This document shows positions 1 to 11,369 of a stretch of 64,000 bases of DNA, one piece after another. Source of the DNA: Melanopsichium pennsylvanicum. Lineage: Eukaryota; Basidiomycota; Ustilaginomycetes; Ustilaginales. Within the stretch, counting starts at the first letter, position 1, and the number at the start of each line of letters is the position of its first letter. Both the position numbers and the translations under genes were made by a program. Under the pieces are notes generated by a model. That model was not told where the DNA came from and did not search any database. It saw only the letters and a list, made by a program, of their open reading frames with translations. Location of the stretch: the NCBI GenBank assembly GCA_900208305.1, contig OAPG01000001.1, positions 1,364,001 to 1,428,000 of the forward strand. Direction: 5' to 3'.

Positions 1-114
1 TACGGAGCCGGTGGAGCGTCACGATCGGCGCTAGGTGGAATGCAGGAGAGTGAAGCGGAGCCGAGAGTGGATGAGAAGGAGGAGGAGGGTTTGCCTGCTT
101 ATCAGTCATTTTGA
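1..114 (+). CDS. 3' end of an unidentified gene (partial)
   Basis: Frame 1 is open from the first base to a TGA at 112-114 and encodes about 37 residues ending in ...GLPAYQSF. The segment is rich in Glu, Ser and Gly, as in a disordered tail of a larger protein. The ending resembles acidic cytosolic tails of fungal membrane proteins, but nothing here identifies the family. The upstream part lies outside the window. Reading it as coding rests only on the open frame and the composition. Confidence 0.5.
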   Translation, partial: YGAGGASRSALGGMQESEAEPRVDEKEEEGLPAYQSF

Positions 115-703
115 TGCCACTTGTCGTAGCTAAGATTCTACAAAAGAAGAAATTGTTGGACAGCATTCATTCAAGACTGACCCTTTTACTGTAGTCGATA
201 TGGTTCAAAATACCACCACCTCTGTGATTCTGATTCTCACTCTTGACCATGTGTTGGCAAACACTCTAGAAAGGGGTAGTTTTGGTGTGAATCAAGTTAA
301 GTTGCGGCGGTGTTGCATTATTTTTATTAATAAACTTTCCAGAAGACAGAGAGAGCACACGAGCACACACGCACACGCACACGTACACGACTAAACCAAC
401 AGAAGAGCACAATGATTCGGCAGCCAAAGAATAATAGGGGCAACCACATTTTCAAAATCAAAATTTAAGGGTCCTACTATTTTTAATTATTATTATTATT
501 ATTATAACTTAAAGTGCTTCCTTTCAACAGCGCGAGCGGTTTGTTCGCACAGCCCATTCATCATCATCTTGTGTCTCCATCCAATCGCTACTCGACTCGC
601 ACCTCCTATCTTACAGTTCATACAGTACATCACTCGGATCGTCGATTCATAGCGCTCTTTGGAACCCACCTCGATAGCTGCTGGGTATAAATCATTGCCA
701 TTC
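115..703. other. Intergenic, with microsatellites
   Basis: I see no convincing gene here. The stretch holds a CACACG/ACAC-rich tract around 356-390 and an (ATT)n run around 484-505. The last 200 bases are pyrimidine- and CAT-rich and probably form the promoter and 5' UTR of the chitin synthase that starts at 704. Confidence 0.6.
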
Positions 704-3520
704 ATGCCTCCTCGCTACCCACATGAAGGTGTGCGTGAATCCAACTACCACTCTTCGGATCGTCATCCTCAAACCACTCAAGCACGCACAACATCCCTTA
801 CACACAACCAAACCGCCTACCCAACCTATGATTTAGGTGCTCAACCTCAATCTCCTCCTCACCTCCCACATGACCCTTATATGCCACCTTCAGCATCAGG
901 CGACCATTCCGGCTATGACGTGCCCTCTGCCGACTACTACAACAACAATCATCCATCCTACCCTCCTCATCTAGATTCGCCCCGCATGTCGAATCCTTAC
1001 TCTCATTCACAGCCGTATAACGGCGATGTCGATCCCTTCTACGAGCACGATGGCGATGTTCCCCTTCTACCAAGAGAGGGCAACTACGCCTATGCTCCAG
1101 CATCTCACTTTGATGAGCATGGTAATCATGTAGGTCCAATGGACAAGTACGCGGATGGTGACGACGACGTGATGGATGAGGATCATGTCAACGATCAAGC
1201 CAGCGGGAGATTACTTGAAACACATGCCGCCAACCATGAAAACTACATGCCTGGAGGTTTCGATCCAACAATCATGGAGAGTGGTCAAGCAGGTGGTGTC
1301 CGGTACGGAAAGATCCCCCAACGAGTTCCTCGACGATACAAAACACTCAAGCGTGTCGAATTGTACCACGGAAACCTCGTCCTCGACTGTCCTGTCCCTT
1401 CCAAGCTGCTCGACAAGCTCAACGACCGTGAATCCCGAGAATTCACCCACATGCGATACACTGCAGCTACTTGCGACCCTGACAACTTTAAGGATGAACG
1501 CTATACCCTGCGCCAGGTACTCTTTGACCCACCTCGACGAACCGAACTCTTTATCGTGCTCACCATGTACAACGAAGATGAGCAGCTCTTCACGCGCACC
1601 ATGCACGGTGTCATGACCAACATTGCTCATCTATGCACCCGCGAGCGCTCCAAAACTTGGGGCAAGGAAGGCTGGAAGAAGGTGGTCGTCTGCATCGTCT
1701 CTGATGGTCGACTCAAGATCAACTCGCGTACACTCGCCTGCCTCGCCGCTATGGGTGTCTACCAAGAGGGTGTAGGTAAAAATGTGGTCAATGGTAAGCC
1801 TGTCACAGCCCACATTTACGAATACTCTGCACAGCTCTCCATCGACCCTAGCATGCACTTCAAAGGCAGAGAGAAGGGAATCATGCCAGTTCAGATCCTA
1901 TTCTGTCTCAAGGAGAGAAACCAGAAAAAGATCAATTCGCACAGATGGTTCTTCAACGCTTTCGGTCAGATTTTACAACCCAACATCTGTGTCTTATTGG
2001 ACGTTGGAACCATGCCTAGGCCTCGAAGCATCTATCACCTCTGGAAGGCGTTTGACATCAATTCCAACGTTGGAGGTGCCTGTGGAGAGATTGTGGCTCT
2101 CAAGGGAAAATACTGGAGTGCGCTCTTGAACCCACTAGTGGCTGCACAGAACTTTGAGTACAAGATGTCCAATATTCTCGACAAGCCTCTCGAGTCTGTA
2201 TTCGGCTATATCACCGTACTGCCAGGTGCATTCTCGGCCTACAGGTACATTGCGCTGCAAAACGATTCGCAGGGTCAAGGTCCGCTTTGCTCGTACTTCA
2301 AGGGTGAAACCTTGCACGGTGGCCAATCGGATGCTGATGTATTCACGTCCAATATGTATCTTGCCGAAGACCGTATTTTGTGCTGGGAGCTAGTCTCGAA
2401 ACGTGACAGCGCATGGATTCTCCACTACGTCAAATCGGCACAAGCGGTAACAGACGTGCCTGATCAGGTGCCAGAATTGATCTCTCAACGTCGACGATGG
2501 CTCAACGGCTCCTTCTTTGCCGGTATTCACTCGATCATCAAGTTCGGCTACATCTATCGCTCTTCTCATTCGACCGGTCGCAAGTTTGCACTCCACATCG
2601 AGATCATTTACCAAACCATCCAATTGATCTTCTCGTGGTTCGGCATGGCCAACTTTTTCATCGCTTTTTTCATCCTCACTTCTGCCATGAGTGATAGGAT
2701 TCACGCTCTCAAGGTGCCCAATCTGGTTCTGAGCTACATCTACATTGCTTTTATTATCTTCTGCTTCTTGCTCAGTATGGGCAATCGACCAGCGGGTAGC
2801 AAGTTCGGATATACGCTGGCTATGGTGGTCTTCGCGCTATTGACAGCATATATGACGGCAGCAGCGATCTACTTGGCTGTTGATGCGATCCTCAACGCAA
2901 CCGGAGCGAACGGGGCAGGTGCAGAAGCGCTTGTTTCCAATCGAACTTTTGTCAACATTGTCATCTCTTTGGCCGCAACGTTCGGAATCTGGACCATAGC
3001 AAGTATCATGTTCCTCCAACCCGCACACATGATCACATCCATCGTCCAGTACCTGCTCATGGCACCTACGTTTGTCAACGTCATCTCGATCTACGCGTTT
3101 GCCAACATCAACGACATTTCGTGGGGCACAAAAGGATCTGATAAAGTCATGACCGATCTGGGTGTTGTCGGAGGTTCGGGTGATCAGGTCGAGGTGGCGA
3201 TTCCCACCGAGAGCAAGGATATCAATGATGCCTACGATGATGCGATTCATGTGTTGAGCAATAAGGCACCCAAATCCGGGCCTGGTCCAGTGGATAAGGA
3301 TCAGAAACAGAAGGATTACTACGCTACCGTCAGGACCAATGTTGTGCTCTGTTGGAGCTTAAGCAATGCTGCGCTGGTGGTGGGCATTCTCAACATTAGC
3401 AGTCATGGCACCAGAACAATCTATATGGGCTTCTTGCTGTACAGCGTAGCAGGTTTGGCGCTGTTCAGGATGATGGGTAGTACGATTTACCTGATCAAGA
3501 GGCTATTTTCTGGAGAGTAG
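704..3520 (+). CDS. Chitin synthase, division 1 (class I-III type)
   Basis: This is a membrane glycosyltransferase that polymerises UDP-N-acetylglucosamine into cell-wall chitin. The 938-residue single-exon protein has a Tyr/Pro/His-rich N-terminal tail of about 210 residues. The chitin-synthase N-terminal motif follows ([14 protein letters not shown], near residue 215). Catalytic-core signatures are [17 protein letters not shown], the acidic EDRILCWE motif near residue 555, and [11 protein letters not shown] near 595. Several C-terminal membrane segments come after the core. The frame is open upstream to about 659 but contains no ATG before 704, so ATG 704 is taken as the start. A paralogue lies at 53430-56426 on the other strand. 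Smut fungi have several chitin synthases; I cannot fix which one this is. Confidence 0.95.
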   Translation: MPPRYPHEGVRESNYHSSDRHPQTTQARTTSLTHNQTAYPTYDLGAQPQSPPHLPHDPYMPPSASGDHSGYDVPSADYYNNNHPSYPPHLDSPRMSNPYSHSQPYNGDVDPFYEHDGDVPLLPREGNYAYAPASHFDEHGNHVGPMDKYADGDDDVMDEDHVNDQASGRLLETHAANHENYMPGGFDPTIMESGQAGGVRYGKIPQRVPRRYKTLKRVELYHGNLVLDCPVPSKLLDKLNDRESREFTHMRYTAATCDPDNFKDERYTLRQVLFDPPRRTELFIVLTMYNEDEQLFTRTMHGVMTNIAHLCTRERSKTWGKEGWKKVVVCIVSDGRLKINSRTLACLAAMGVYQEGVGKNVVNGKPVTAHIYEYSAQLSIDPSMHFKGREKGIMPVQILFCLKERNQKKINSHRWFFNAFGQILQPNICVLLDVGTMPRPRSIYHLWKAFDINSNVGGACGEIVALKGKYWSALLNPLVAAQNFEYKMSNILDKPLESVFGYITVLPGAFSAYRYIALQNDSQGQGPLCSYFKGETLHGGQSDADVFTSNMYLAEDRILCWELVSKRDSAWILHYVKSAQAVTDVPDQVPELISQRRRWLNGSFFAGIHSIIKFGYIYRSSHSTGRKFALHIEIIYQTIQLIFSWFGMANFFIAFFILTSAMSDRIHALKVPNLVLSYIYIAFIIFCFLLSMGNRPAGSKFGYTLAMVVFALLTAYMTAAAIYLAVDAILNATGANGAGAEALVSNRTFVNIVISLAATFGIWTIASIMFLQPAHMITSIVQYLLMAPTFVNVISIYAFANINDISWGTKGSDKVMTDLGVVGGSGDQVEVAIPTESKDINDAYDDAIHVLSNKAPKSGPGPVDKDQKQKDYYATVRTNVVLCWSLSNAALVVGILNISSHGTRTIYMGFLLYSVAGLALFRMMGSTIYLIKRLFSGE

Positions 3521-4116
3521 AAGCGTCAAGACCAGAGTGCTTTTGTTTCTCACGAACGATTCATGCGCAGAATTATAGCATATTGCATGTGCTGATGACA
3601 ATGATGCCAACCACACTCGTGATTTGCTTTCCGAATGTAAAGTATGATATGTGTGTGTTGTGAGAGGAGGCCGAATGACTGTGTGTACTGTCCTGTACAG
3701 TACTTGACTGCTCATCGTCGTAGCTTTACAAGTGAAGCGGTGAGCGTTACGAGAACGACACGCCGAGGCCCTCCATCCTCCACTTGCCATGAAGCTGAGA
3801 AGAAAGAAAAAAGAAAAAAAAGGTTTAGAAACTGACTGAATCGGCAATGAATCGGGCTTTCTTTGGGAGAGCTGCATTTATTTTGAAGCCGAAACTTGAT
3901 GACCCTGATCCGAGTGACTGCGCATTCAGGTTGTATCCCTCAACTCATCACACAAGACCATCTTACGGCTAAGCAGATAAGCTCAGTCACCTATCAACTT
4001 GCAACCGTAGACCAGAGAAACACATTCGACTGCAATGACTTGCTAAGAACCTGCCAGAGCATCTTTCAGACCACCAGCATTCATCCATATACACCCAACA
4101 TTTGGAGCATACAACC
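3521..4116. other. Intergenic between chitin synthase and AIR-like gene
   Basis: I see no gene. It must hold the 3' end signals of the chitin synthase and the promoter of the zinc-knuckle gene. A small palindromic CTGTACAGTACTTGAC element lies near 3690, and an A-rich run at about 3797-3820. Confidence 0.5.
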
Positions 4117-6510
4117 ATGGACCCAACCGACGTGATCTCGACAGCCACGCAGGCTGCTTTGAATTCTGTCGAGCAAGCATCTACTCAAGAAAACACTTGG
4201 TCCAAGTCTTACGGAACGCCAGATTCATCCACGAGGAAGCAGCAGAGATCCGCACCGACAATGCAACATGACAAAGCAAGCCGCACGAACGGTGTCAGAA
4301 TCACGAGATCTTCAGCTCGCAACGGCAACAGCAGCAGCCTTGAACGAGACAATGCCAACCACGTGGACCAAGACGATGATGAGGAAGCGGAAGAAGACTC
4401 TCTACAGGATATCGAAGCGGGAGAAATGAGTTTCGTGATTGACACCGCCGGCGATATGGACGTTGATCGAGAGGTCGCATTGGAGGACGAAACCAGGATG
4501 GGCCAAGTCGAGACACACATCGAAGGTGGGCTCTTGCTTCCAACGCATGTCAATTTGATATCGCAATCCGGCAATAGTATCGATCATGCTGGCGCCAGCT
4601 CCACCGCTCCGTTCCACGACGAAACCACCACCAACAATCCCAATCACGATGATATCGAAGACGAAAACCTTGAGGGAGACATGGGCGACTTTGAACAGCT
4701 CGACATGGATCCCTCCACAGCAAATCGCTATTATGGAGCAGAAGAAAAGGCTGAACGTCGAGCAAAAGAACAATGCCTTGGCTGCGGTGAACTCGGTCAC
4801 GACCGTCGACACTGCCCCCATCAGCACTGTCTGGCGTGCGGAGCCATGGACGAACATCCAACCCGTTTCTGTCCCCTTTCTACCAGCTGCTTCCGCTGTG
4901 GTTGTATGGGCCACCAGACGCGTACATGCCCCAAACCGCGACGAGGCCCGCGCAGTGAAGAATGCGAAAGATGCGGATCATACACCCACGTCAAAACTCT
5001 CTGCCCCACCCTCTGGCGCGTGTATACATACAGCATTCTCGACGACTACGACAGGCATAGGGCCAAGGCGTTCTTCAAGCTACAAAGCGAGCCTTTGTCC
5101 CGTGGCATGGAGCCGGACCCGGCAGAGCTTTCCGATTCCGAAGACGATTTCGTTCGAGCCGGTCAACCTGAAGCTCCCGCATCGCAATTTGACCCAGCGA
5201 CGAGGTGGTGTTACAACTGTTCTGGTTCGGGCAACCACTGGGGTGATGATTGCCCGGAACCAAGAGTGAACCCCACAAGAGGTACAGGCGAGCCTTCGGC
5301 GTTTTCCGAGTTTGTCTCACGACTAGGTCCCTTTGCCAAGTTGCTACCTGGCGCTCCGCCATTGGCTGGATTTCAAATGCCTTGTTCTCAATTCACGTTC
5401 AGCGTAGGAAGTTCGGCGACGATGCATGTTTCGAACGAAGCCATGCCCAGCTCATCTTCATCTAGTAGAAACAATTTCAACGGCAGCGGTGGACACAACG
5501 ATTCTCGCCGAGGCGGTCGAGATCATGCCAGCGCAGGTCTGGCGATCGGTAAACATGTTCTCTCATCGCCACAATCCAGTCGTACATCCTCTCCGCGTCC
5601 AGGCTCATTGAAAGCTACGAGCGGTTTGAACGGTGAAAAGTTGGTTTCCTTCGACCGAACAAAGGCGATAGCTTGTCCAGGTGGTGGATTCCTTACCCTG
5701 AAAGAAAAGAAGAAGGGCAAGACGCCGCTACCCGAGCATTTGTTCCGTCAGTGGGTGAGAGATAGGCACGACTACCCCGAGCACGCGGGTGAGATTCGTA
5801 GCGCGTTGGAGAAGCGTGCTGAGCTCGAAGCCAAAGGGTCGGATACCCGAAGTGTGCCGAGTACCAAGGACATTGTTGGTGCTAATGCGAATAGGAAGGG
5901 AGGGAGGGGAATTTCTGATCGGCCGAATAAAAAGAGCAAGGGAAACACATTTCATGATCCCATTACGCTCGATATTGATTACGATAGTGATGATGACAAC
6001 GATGGCGACTATGACAGAGATTCAGACTACTCAGACTCGGATTCTAATGCAGGTGGGGGTGGGGGTAAGTGGAGAAGGAAAAGGAAAGGCGATGGAAAGA
6101 ACAATTTTTCGCGCAAAGGTGGACCGAGTGACGGTCGCAAGGGTGGTAGTAGGAAACGAGAATTGCATACTGGATGGGGTCATCATGGTGATGATGCCAG
6201 TGCGAGCGCCAGTGGTAGTGGTAACCGAAATGGGAAGGGCTATAAAGGTAGCAGATTTTCCACGAAAAGAAGTGGCGGCGGCGGCGGCGGTGACAGCTAC
6301 CGACCAGATCACAACGGCGGCAGTGGCAGTGCAAGTGGAGGTAGGAGAGGTAAACGTGGAGGTCGTAGCAGCAAGAACAGCAACGGTGCCAATAGCAGTG
6401 GTGGTGGTGGTTGTGGTGGTGCGGGCAGATCTAAGAAGAACACCGGTGGAGGAGGAGGAGCTGAAAAGATTCGTGGAGGCGGAAGCAAGTATCGCGGAGG
6501 CTACTTCTGA
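4117..6510 (+). CDS. AIR1/AIR2-like zinc-knuckle protein (TRAMP complex RNA-binding subunit)
   Basis: The 797-residue single-exon protein carries five consecutive CCHC zinc knuckles at about residues 220-380, for example CLGCGELGHDRRHC, CFRCGCMGHQTRTC and CERCGSYTHVKTLC. The fifth (CYNCSGSGNHWGDDC) is separated from the others by an acidic linker. Five tandem knuckles of this spacing are typical of Air1/Air2, which bring RNA to the TRAMP poly(A) polymerase-helicase complex in the nucleus for exosome decay. The N-terminus is acidic. The C-terminal 180 residues are basic, with Gly, Ser, Arg and Lys repeats of RGG type that would add RNA binding. The protein is much longer than yeast Air2, mainly because of this tail. 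Start is ATG 4117; the upstream open frame has no ATG. Confidence 0.85.
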   Translation: MDPTDVISTATQAALNSVEQASTQENTWSKSYGTPDSSTRKQQRSAPTMQHDKASRTNGVRITRSSARNGNSSSLERDNANHVDQDDDEEAEEDSLQDIEAGEMSFVIDTAGDMDVDREVALEDETRMGQVETHIEGGLLLPTHVNLISQSGNSIDHAGASSTAPFHDETTTNNPNHDDIEDENLEGDMGDFEQLDMDPSTANRYYGAEEKAERRAKEQCLGCGELGHDRRHCPHQHCLACGAMDEHPTRFCPLSTSCFRCGCMGHQTRTCPKPRRGPRSEECERCGSYTHVKTLCPTLWRVYTYSILDDYDRHRAKAFFKLQSEPLSRGMEPDPAELSDSEDDFVRAGQPEAPASQFDPATRWCYNCSGSGNHWGDDCPEPRVNPTRGTGEPSAFSEFVSRLGPFAKLLPGAPPLAGFQMPCSQFTFSVGSSATMHVSNEAMPSSSSSSRNNFNGSGGHNDSRRGGRDHASAGLAIGKHVLSSPQSSRTSSPRPGSLKATSGLNGEKLVSFDRTKAIACPGGGFLTLKEKKKGKTPLPEHLFRQWVRDRHDYPEHAGEIRSALEKRAELEAKGSDTRSVPSTKDIVGANANRKGGRGISDRPNKKSKGNTFHDPITLDIDYDSDDDNDGDYDRDSDYSDSDSNAGGGGGKWRRKRKGDGKNNFSRKGGPSDGRKGGSRKRELHTGWGHHGDDASASASGSGNRNGKGYKGSRFSTKRSGGGGGGDSYRPDHNGGSGSASGGRRGKRGGRSSKNSNGANSSGGGGCGGAGRSKKNTGGGGGAEKIRGGGSKYRGGYF

Positions 6511-6592
6511 TGTACTACTGGTATTTTAATCCACACTGCACTTTATAATACGTATATTCGCAAATAAGGCACATGCCACATATTGAACAAAA

Positions 6593-6632
<40 letters not shown>

Positions 6633-6945
6633 TTTAAACTTACTTTTTTCTCTTTGGTGTTCAGACTGTTGTTGTGTGCATTTTATATATATATATTTTT
6701 TTTAGTTAGCACTTAGACAAAAAATAACATACATGCCAGACCGCGAAATTTTGGTTGGCACCTTCTTCTGAATGCACTTACCACCGACGAAAAGCCATTT
6801 TAAATTTTTTTTTTTTTATTACAAAATATTTCACACCTACAGCCAAACCAAAAAAAAAAAAATCATCCCGTAATTTATCGTCCCAAATACATCCCAAATC
6901 CTACATCATCCACCGCTATCGCGCTACCGTAAAGAGATGTTTTTC

Positions 6946-6982
<37 letters not shown>

Positions 6983-7081
6983 TACATATTTTAAAGATAG
7001 TTGTTACCAAACCAATCCGGGAAAAAAATGAATGAAATGATGGTGTCAAAGCTCCTACAAGAGCCTACCTTAAGTCGCATC
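6511..7081. repeat. Low-complexity intergenic stretch
   Basis: The segment between the convergent AIR-like and arrestin genes holds a (CT)n microsatellite at about 6597-6623, poly-T and TA runs at about 6624-6700, and a long poly-A run at about 6949-6979. It contains no credible gene. It presumably holds the 3' UTRs and polyadenylation signals of both neighbours. Confidence 0.8.
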
Positions 7082-9919
7082 TTATCTATCCTCAAAATCT
7101 TGACCTTGTCGTTCCCAAGATCTTCCCACTCCCATTGTGATCGCACTACCGCCGGAATTGGAAGCGGAAGAAGGAGGCAAGCTTTGAGCCCTTCCATCGA
7201 TGCTACTAGAACTAGTGGCACTTATACGACTAATTGCTGAACTTCGACTCACACTACCCATTCTATCAAACGATACACCACCACCATACCCACCAACATG
7301 GACGGCTTGGTTACTCGAGCTGTTACTACTCAACCTCCTCGCTCTCAATACCGAACTGATACTTGGAGATCTACCTTGAATTCCTGCCGTAATTGATCCC
7401 CTTCTCTCCGCCGTGCCTCCACCACTTGATCCAGCTGCTGCAATCGATCCTACCCCTCCACTTCCCCCTCCAACACCACCCGAACTCGTAGCAGTCCTGG
7501 TACTAGTCGAACTTGACCTCCTGCCTCTAAGACTGGCCACAACCCCAGACGATGACGAGGCAGTGGAAGGACTCCTCCTCCTAATGCTCGTTGAATCCAT
7601 CCTCCTCGGAAGCTCTCCAATCTTACCTTGGTGACGGAACAACTCGCCATCCATCACATCCAACGGTGCAACAGGGATCAAACTCCTCTCTTGCGCACTC
7701 AGATCCTGCAATGACATACCGCATACACAAAACAGCTGGTTCTGCCCCGAAACAGCTGTGGCCGTACTAGTCCCATTAGGACCCGTAGCATGTGCATCTC
7801 CATTAGGTGATTGGTGCGTCGCAAAGTCGCTCAAATCATACGGCATCTCTGCACGACGAGAACTCGGGTCCGGATCCGCTGAATACGCCGGTAGCGTGAC
7901 GGCATCGTACGCGCAACAGCAACTGGGAATTAGCACAGGTTGACGCAGAGCAAACACCTTGAGTCGACGCTCTTTCGCTTCTTCCTCTGGCGTGCATGCT
8001 CGACTTCCGGCCGGACGTCGTGAATGGACAATTTCGACAACAATAATGTGAGAGAATCGAATAGCTGCTTTGGAAGCCGCCACCGTAGATGCTCGAATGT
8101 TATTGTCGTCCGGCATCCTGGCAATTCCCTGAACCGTCCATGCATCGTCTGTGCCTGAATTCCTCACAAACCCATCCGTCTTCCTTCCATCCCCGTGCGA
8201 TCCGTCATTGTTCTTCGGTGGAACCCATCCCTTTTCGAACAACTTGTGACGTTGCACCGGCACAGTCTGCTTGCCCTTTCTCTTGGTGGTAAGTTCGATC
8301 GTGGTTTCGAGCGACACCCTCACTAGATAGACGATGAGGTCGTCAGGAGGCGTAGGCGAGTTGACGTCGATGTTGAAAACGCCACCAACACTGATGTTAT
8401 TGGATGTGCAGGCGACCGAGACTAGGCCCACGGTGGGGTGCAAGTCATTGTACAGCACTGTGAGAGGTGTTGAGCCAGAGTCGGGCGAAGGGTTGACCAT
8501 AGGATACAAGTCGCGCCAGCATTCCAAGTTGCTCCTGGCTCGCCCGGCACCGATGGCGGTTGCTTTGATGATGTATCTCACTCGTCCAAACGGACTGCGT
8601 TCGTAAGGCGGAGCATCACAGGGGATGATGAAAGCAAATTCGAAGCCGTGTACACCTTTTTGCAGCTCGAGTCCGTCTTGGTTGGGCTCGGTTTCCCAGC
8701 CGCCTTCCTCGGAGCCGGGAGTGACGACCATGCCGCCGCTGGAGCCAGAGTGCTCGAGAGCGGGTCGATCAGATGGCCCTCGACGTCCACGTTCAGATTC
8801 TTCGTCGACTTGGACGAGTTCAGACGAGTGACCTGAGGCGCCGCGTGGAAGGGGGGCGCGAGATTTCGAGCGAGCCTTGCGGGAACCAAAGAAGCCGATT
8901 GAAGAACTGCGAGATTTGCCTTTGCCTTTGTCACCTTCGGCGTGGTGAGCAAGGTGGGGACCCAAATGATTGCGTGAAGACGACTGTTCCACAGGCGTAG
9001 CGCTTGCGCTCCTTCGATCAGCATTGACATGAACGGCGAGCGACCTTCTCAGTTGCACCGCCAGTTCATCCGTCTCTGGATGCCCATTTGGGGGAGTATT
9101 ATTATTTGAGATACTAGGCCGACGCGATCGTTGCGGAGTAGCTGCTTGACTTGGTGGTAAGCTATGGCTGACCACCTCCTGCAGCGTTGTGACGTTGGCT
9201 GGGCCATTGATGCATGCTTCTGAAATCGCATAAGCATAGGTAGGGGGTGCACGTGTTGCGGTTCGGCCGCGTTCCGATAGGGGAGGCGCACTCGGAGAAG
9301 AAGCTCGACTAGCTGGTTGACTGTTGCTCGGCGATGGGCTGTGACTGATCCTGCCCATACCTGACGCGATCTTTCGACCTCTTGACACGGCTCTTGCCAT
9401 GGACGCTGGGATGGATCCGCCAGGACTGTGAGAGCGCAGGCCGAAAGCCGAGCCGGATCGACCGTCACGTTCTGGAGTTTGTGAGCTACGACCGCGTTGC
9501 TGAGTATGAGAAGAGGAACCCACGTGGAGTGCAGGACCAGCAGAAGCGGAACGATGGTTGAAGGATAACAAGTGGTTATGGTGGTGGTGGTGGTGGTTGT
9601 GATGCTTTTCCTTGTCGCTTTGGATACCGATTTCGACCACCCGCTCAAGGACGGTGGAATCCTCCCAGCTGACGGGGGTGAGACCGGAGGATGGGTCGAG
9701 GACGGCGATTGTCTGAACTGCCTTTAGGCGAACGCGAATGCCGGAGATGTGGCGGGTGGAAGGTACGTAGAGTTCGACGAGGCCGCGAACGATCTCGTCA
9801 TTGGCCATTGGCGGGCGCTCGTGGGAGTCGGGAAGGGGCCGATCAGGTGGATGTAAGAAGACGGCATTCTGGAGCAGGTGAAGCTTGAGCTCACAAGGCT
9901 GGAAGAAAGTGGAAAACAT
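7082..9919 (-). CDS. Alpha-arrestin (ART/PalF-type arrestin-like trafficking adaptor)
   Basis: The 945-residue single-exon protein starts at ATG 9919. The N-terminal arrestin fold is recognisable from FQPCELKLHLLQNAVFLHPP and VELYVPSTRHISGIRVRLKA. A disordered Ser/Arg-rich stretch follows, with a poly-His patch (HHNHHHHHHNH) near residue 110. The arrestin C-domain is at about residues 420-680 (SPFGRVRYIIKATAIGAG). The C-terminal 250 residues are Ser/Gly/Arg-rich. An LPAY motif after the C-domain resembles the (L/P)PxY sites by which fungal alpha-arrestins recruit Rsp5-type ubiquitin ligases to plasma-membrane transporters. The His patch is encoded by a CAC/CAT microsatellite at about 9580-9605. 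The family call is firm; the cargo is unknown. Confidence 0.85.
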   Translation of the reverse strand: MFSTFFQPCELKLHLLQNAVFLHPPDRPLPDSHERPPMANDEIVRGLVELYVPSTRHISGIRVRLKAVQTIAVLDPSSGLTPVSWEDSTVLERVVEIGIQSDKEKHHNHHHHHHNHLLSFNHRSASAGPALHVGSSSHTQQRGRSSQTPERDGRSGSAFGLRSHSPGGSIPASMARAVSRGRKIASGMGRISHSPSPSNSQPASRASSPSAPPLSERGRTATRAPPTYAYAISEACINGPANVTTLQEVVSHSLPPSQAATPQRSRRPSISNNNTPPNGHPETDELAVQLRRSLAVHVNADRRSASATPVEQSSSRNHLGPHLAHHAEGDKGKGKSRSSSIGFFGSRKARSKSRAPLPRGASGHSSELVQVDEESERGRRGPSDRPALEHSGSSGGMVVTPGSEEGGWETEPNQDGLELQKGVHGFEFAFIIPCDAPPYERSPFGRVRYIIKATAIGAGRARSNLECWRDLYPMVNPSPDSGSTPLTVLYNDLHPTVGLVSVACTSNNISVGGVFNIDVNSPTPPDDLIVYLVRVSLETTIELTTKRKGKQTVPVQRHKLFEKGWVPPKNNDGSHGDGRKTDGFVRNSGTDDAWTVQGIARMPDDNNIRASTVAASKAAIRFSHIIVVEIVHSRRPAGSRACTPEEEAKERRLKVFALRQPVLIPSCCCAYDAVTLPAYSADPDPSSRRAEMPYDLSDFATHQSPNGDAHATGPNGTSTATAVSGQNQLFCVCGMSLQDLSAQERSLIPVAPLDVMDGELFRHQGKIGELPRRMDSTSIRRRSPSTASSSSGVVASLRGRRSSSTSTRTATSSGGVGGGSGGVGSIAAAGSSGGGTAERRGSITAGIQGRSPSISSVLRARRLSSNSSSNQAVHVGGYGGGVSFDRMGSVSRSSAISRISATSSSSIDGRAQSLPPSSASNSGGSAITMGVGRSWERQGQDFEDR

Positions 9920-11369
9920 GATGCGCTCAGGCAGCAGGGTTTAATCTTGTTTTGCAGCAGCAGAATGATGCTTCGGGTTTGCCTTGAAAGCAGGTAGTCG
10001 ACGGACCAGTCAAGTTGAATGTCCTTGCTCCCTGTGGCCAGAAGAGGGAGGATATCAGGCTGCAAGCCCATTCGAAGGGAATCTTGCGGTCTCTGGTGTC
10101 GCTCTCGTTCCAAGTTGCTCGTGATCGCCATTCGTTGTGCACAGGGCTGCTGTTGCTAGCAATGGTCGTTAGGTAGAAGGTGGAATGAGCTTGCTAATGA
10201 TCTTTAGTCGTCTGAGACGTCAAGTGGTGACGTGATCGGGAAGGAAAGCGTCTTGGCTAGCAGATGGCTGTTGAATTTGAACGGGAAGGCGTGATGCAGG
10301 GGCGAAGAGCGAGCTGAGATTGTCTTGAATCAGGTCCAAGATAAGCGTGTCGGGATTTTGGCCGGAAGGAGTGAAATTGGTCTGAGGTGTTGCTGCACCG
10401 CAGTAAATGCAAAAAAGCCTTCTCGTAAAGACTTTCAGCGAGGCCGTGCGCTTAGAGAGTACGACAGCACCTTAAAGACGGGCAGCCCAACCGACATTCA
10501 AGTCTTTGTGTCGGTGAAAGCGGCGGGGCTGACGACGAATCAAAAGCAGGGCAAGGGTTGTGAATTGCTCCAAGTCATCACAGCTCACAGTCACGGTGCC
10601 CCACCAAAGCAACGGATAGAGAAATCTTTTTGTTTCAAATTTTAACGCTGTTAGACCCAAAGTTGCAGCCTTGCAGGTTGGATCGATTTCAACCTTGATC
10701 GGGTTTAGTTTACAATCCGGATCGCCTTTATGCACGAATCGCTGTTTGACAGGTTAGTGCATGCAGCAGCCCCTATACAAACCCACCCAGGCACTAAATC
10801 ACTCTCATCCCGGTTGAGCGGACGAGCGTTCATTTGCACACTCTTGCAGCTTAGAGTTGAACCCATACACACTCCGCTCCTCTTCTGGAGGTGTCTTTGC
10901 AACGCCATCGTAACGATTTCTCATGGACCCCTGTGTCTTTGCTCATACTGTACTACAGTTCAAAGACTTAACCTCATGAGCTGCAGCACAGTATGTGGCC
11001 GGAGGGAGTCTGGCGGCACCGTTCTTGGACCCAAACCCTGCCCTGTTCTGAGTGATAACACGTACTCTGTCATGTCCATGACACAGCAGTACTGATTCCA
11101 GCCGCATGCGATTTCAGCTGCATACTTAGGTTGGTTGCTAACAAAGTCCCATGCTTTCCGTCTTGTGCATGCTGCCTTTACCGACAGAAATGTCAGCCAT
11201 GACCTTTGTATCTTGCAATCCCCGACACCATCCTTTGAAAGTGCCCCTCCACCATCTCTTTTTCCTGGTCATCACATTCCTCTTTGTGCTAGCACCACCT
11301 TCCCTCTTCGCTACTCTGTTGGGCTCATAGTCGGTCGACGCACCAGCGTCGCGTTCACTTCCACTCGAC
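9920..11369. other. Intergenic between divergent genes
   Basis: These 1.45 kb separate the arrestin (minus) from the membrane-protein gene (plus). They presumably contain both promoters and long 5' UTRs. The short open frames here lack recognisable domains, and I see no RNA gene. Confidence 0.5.
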
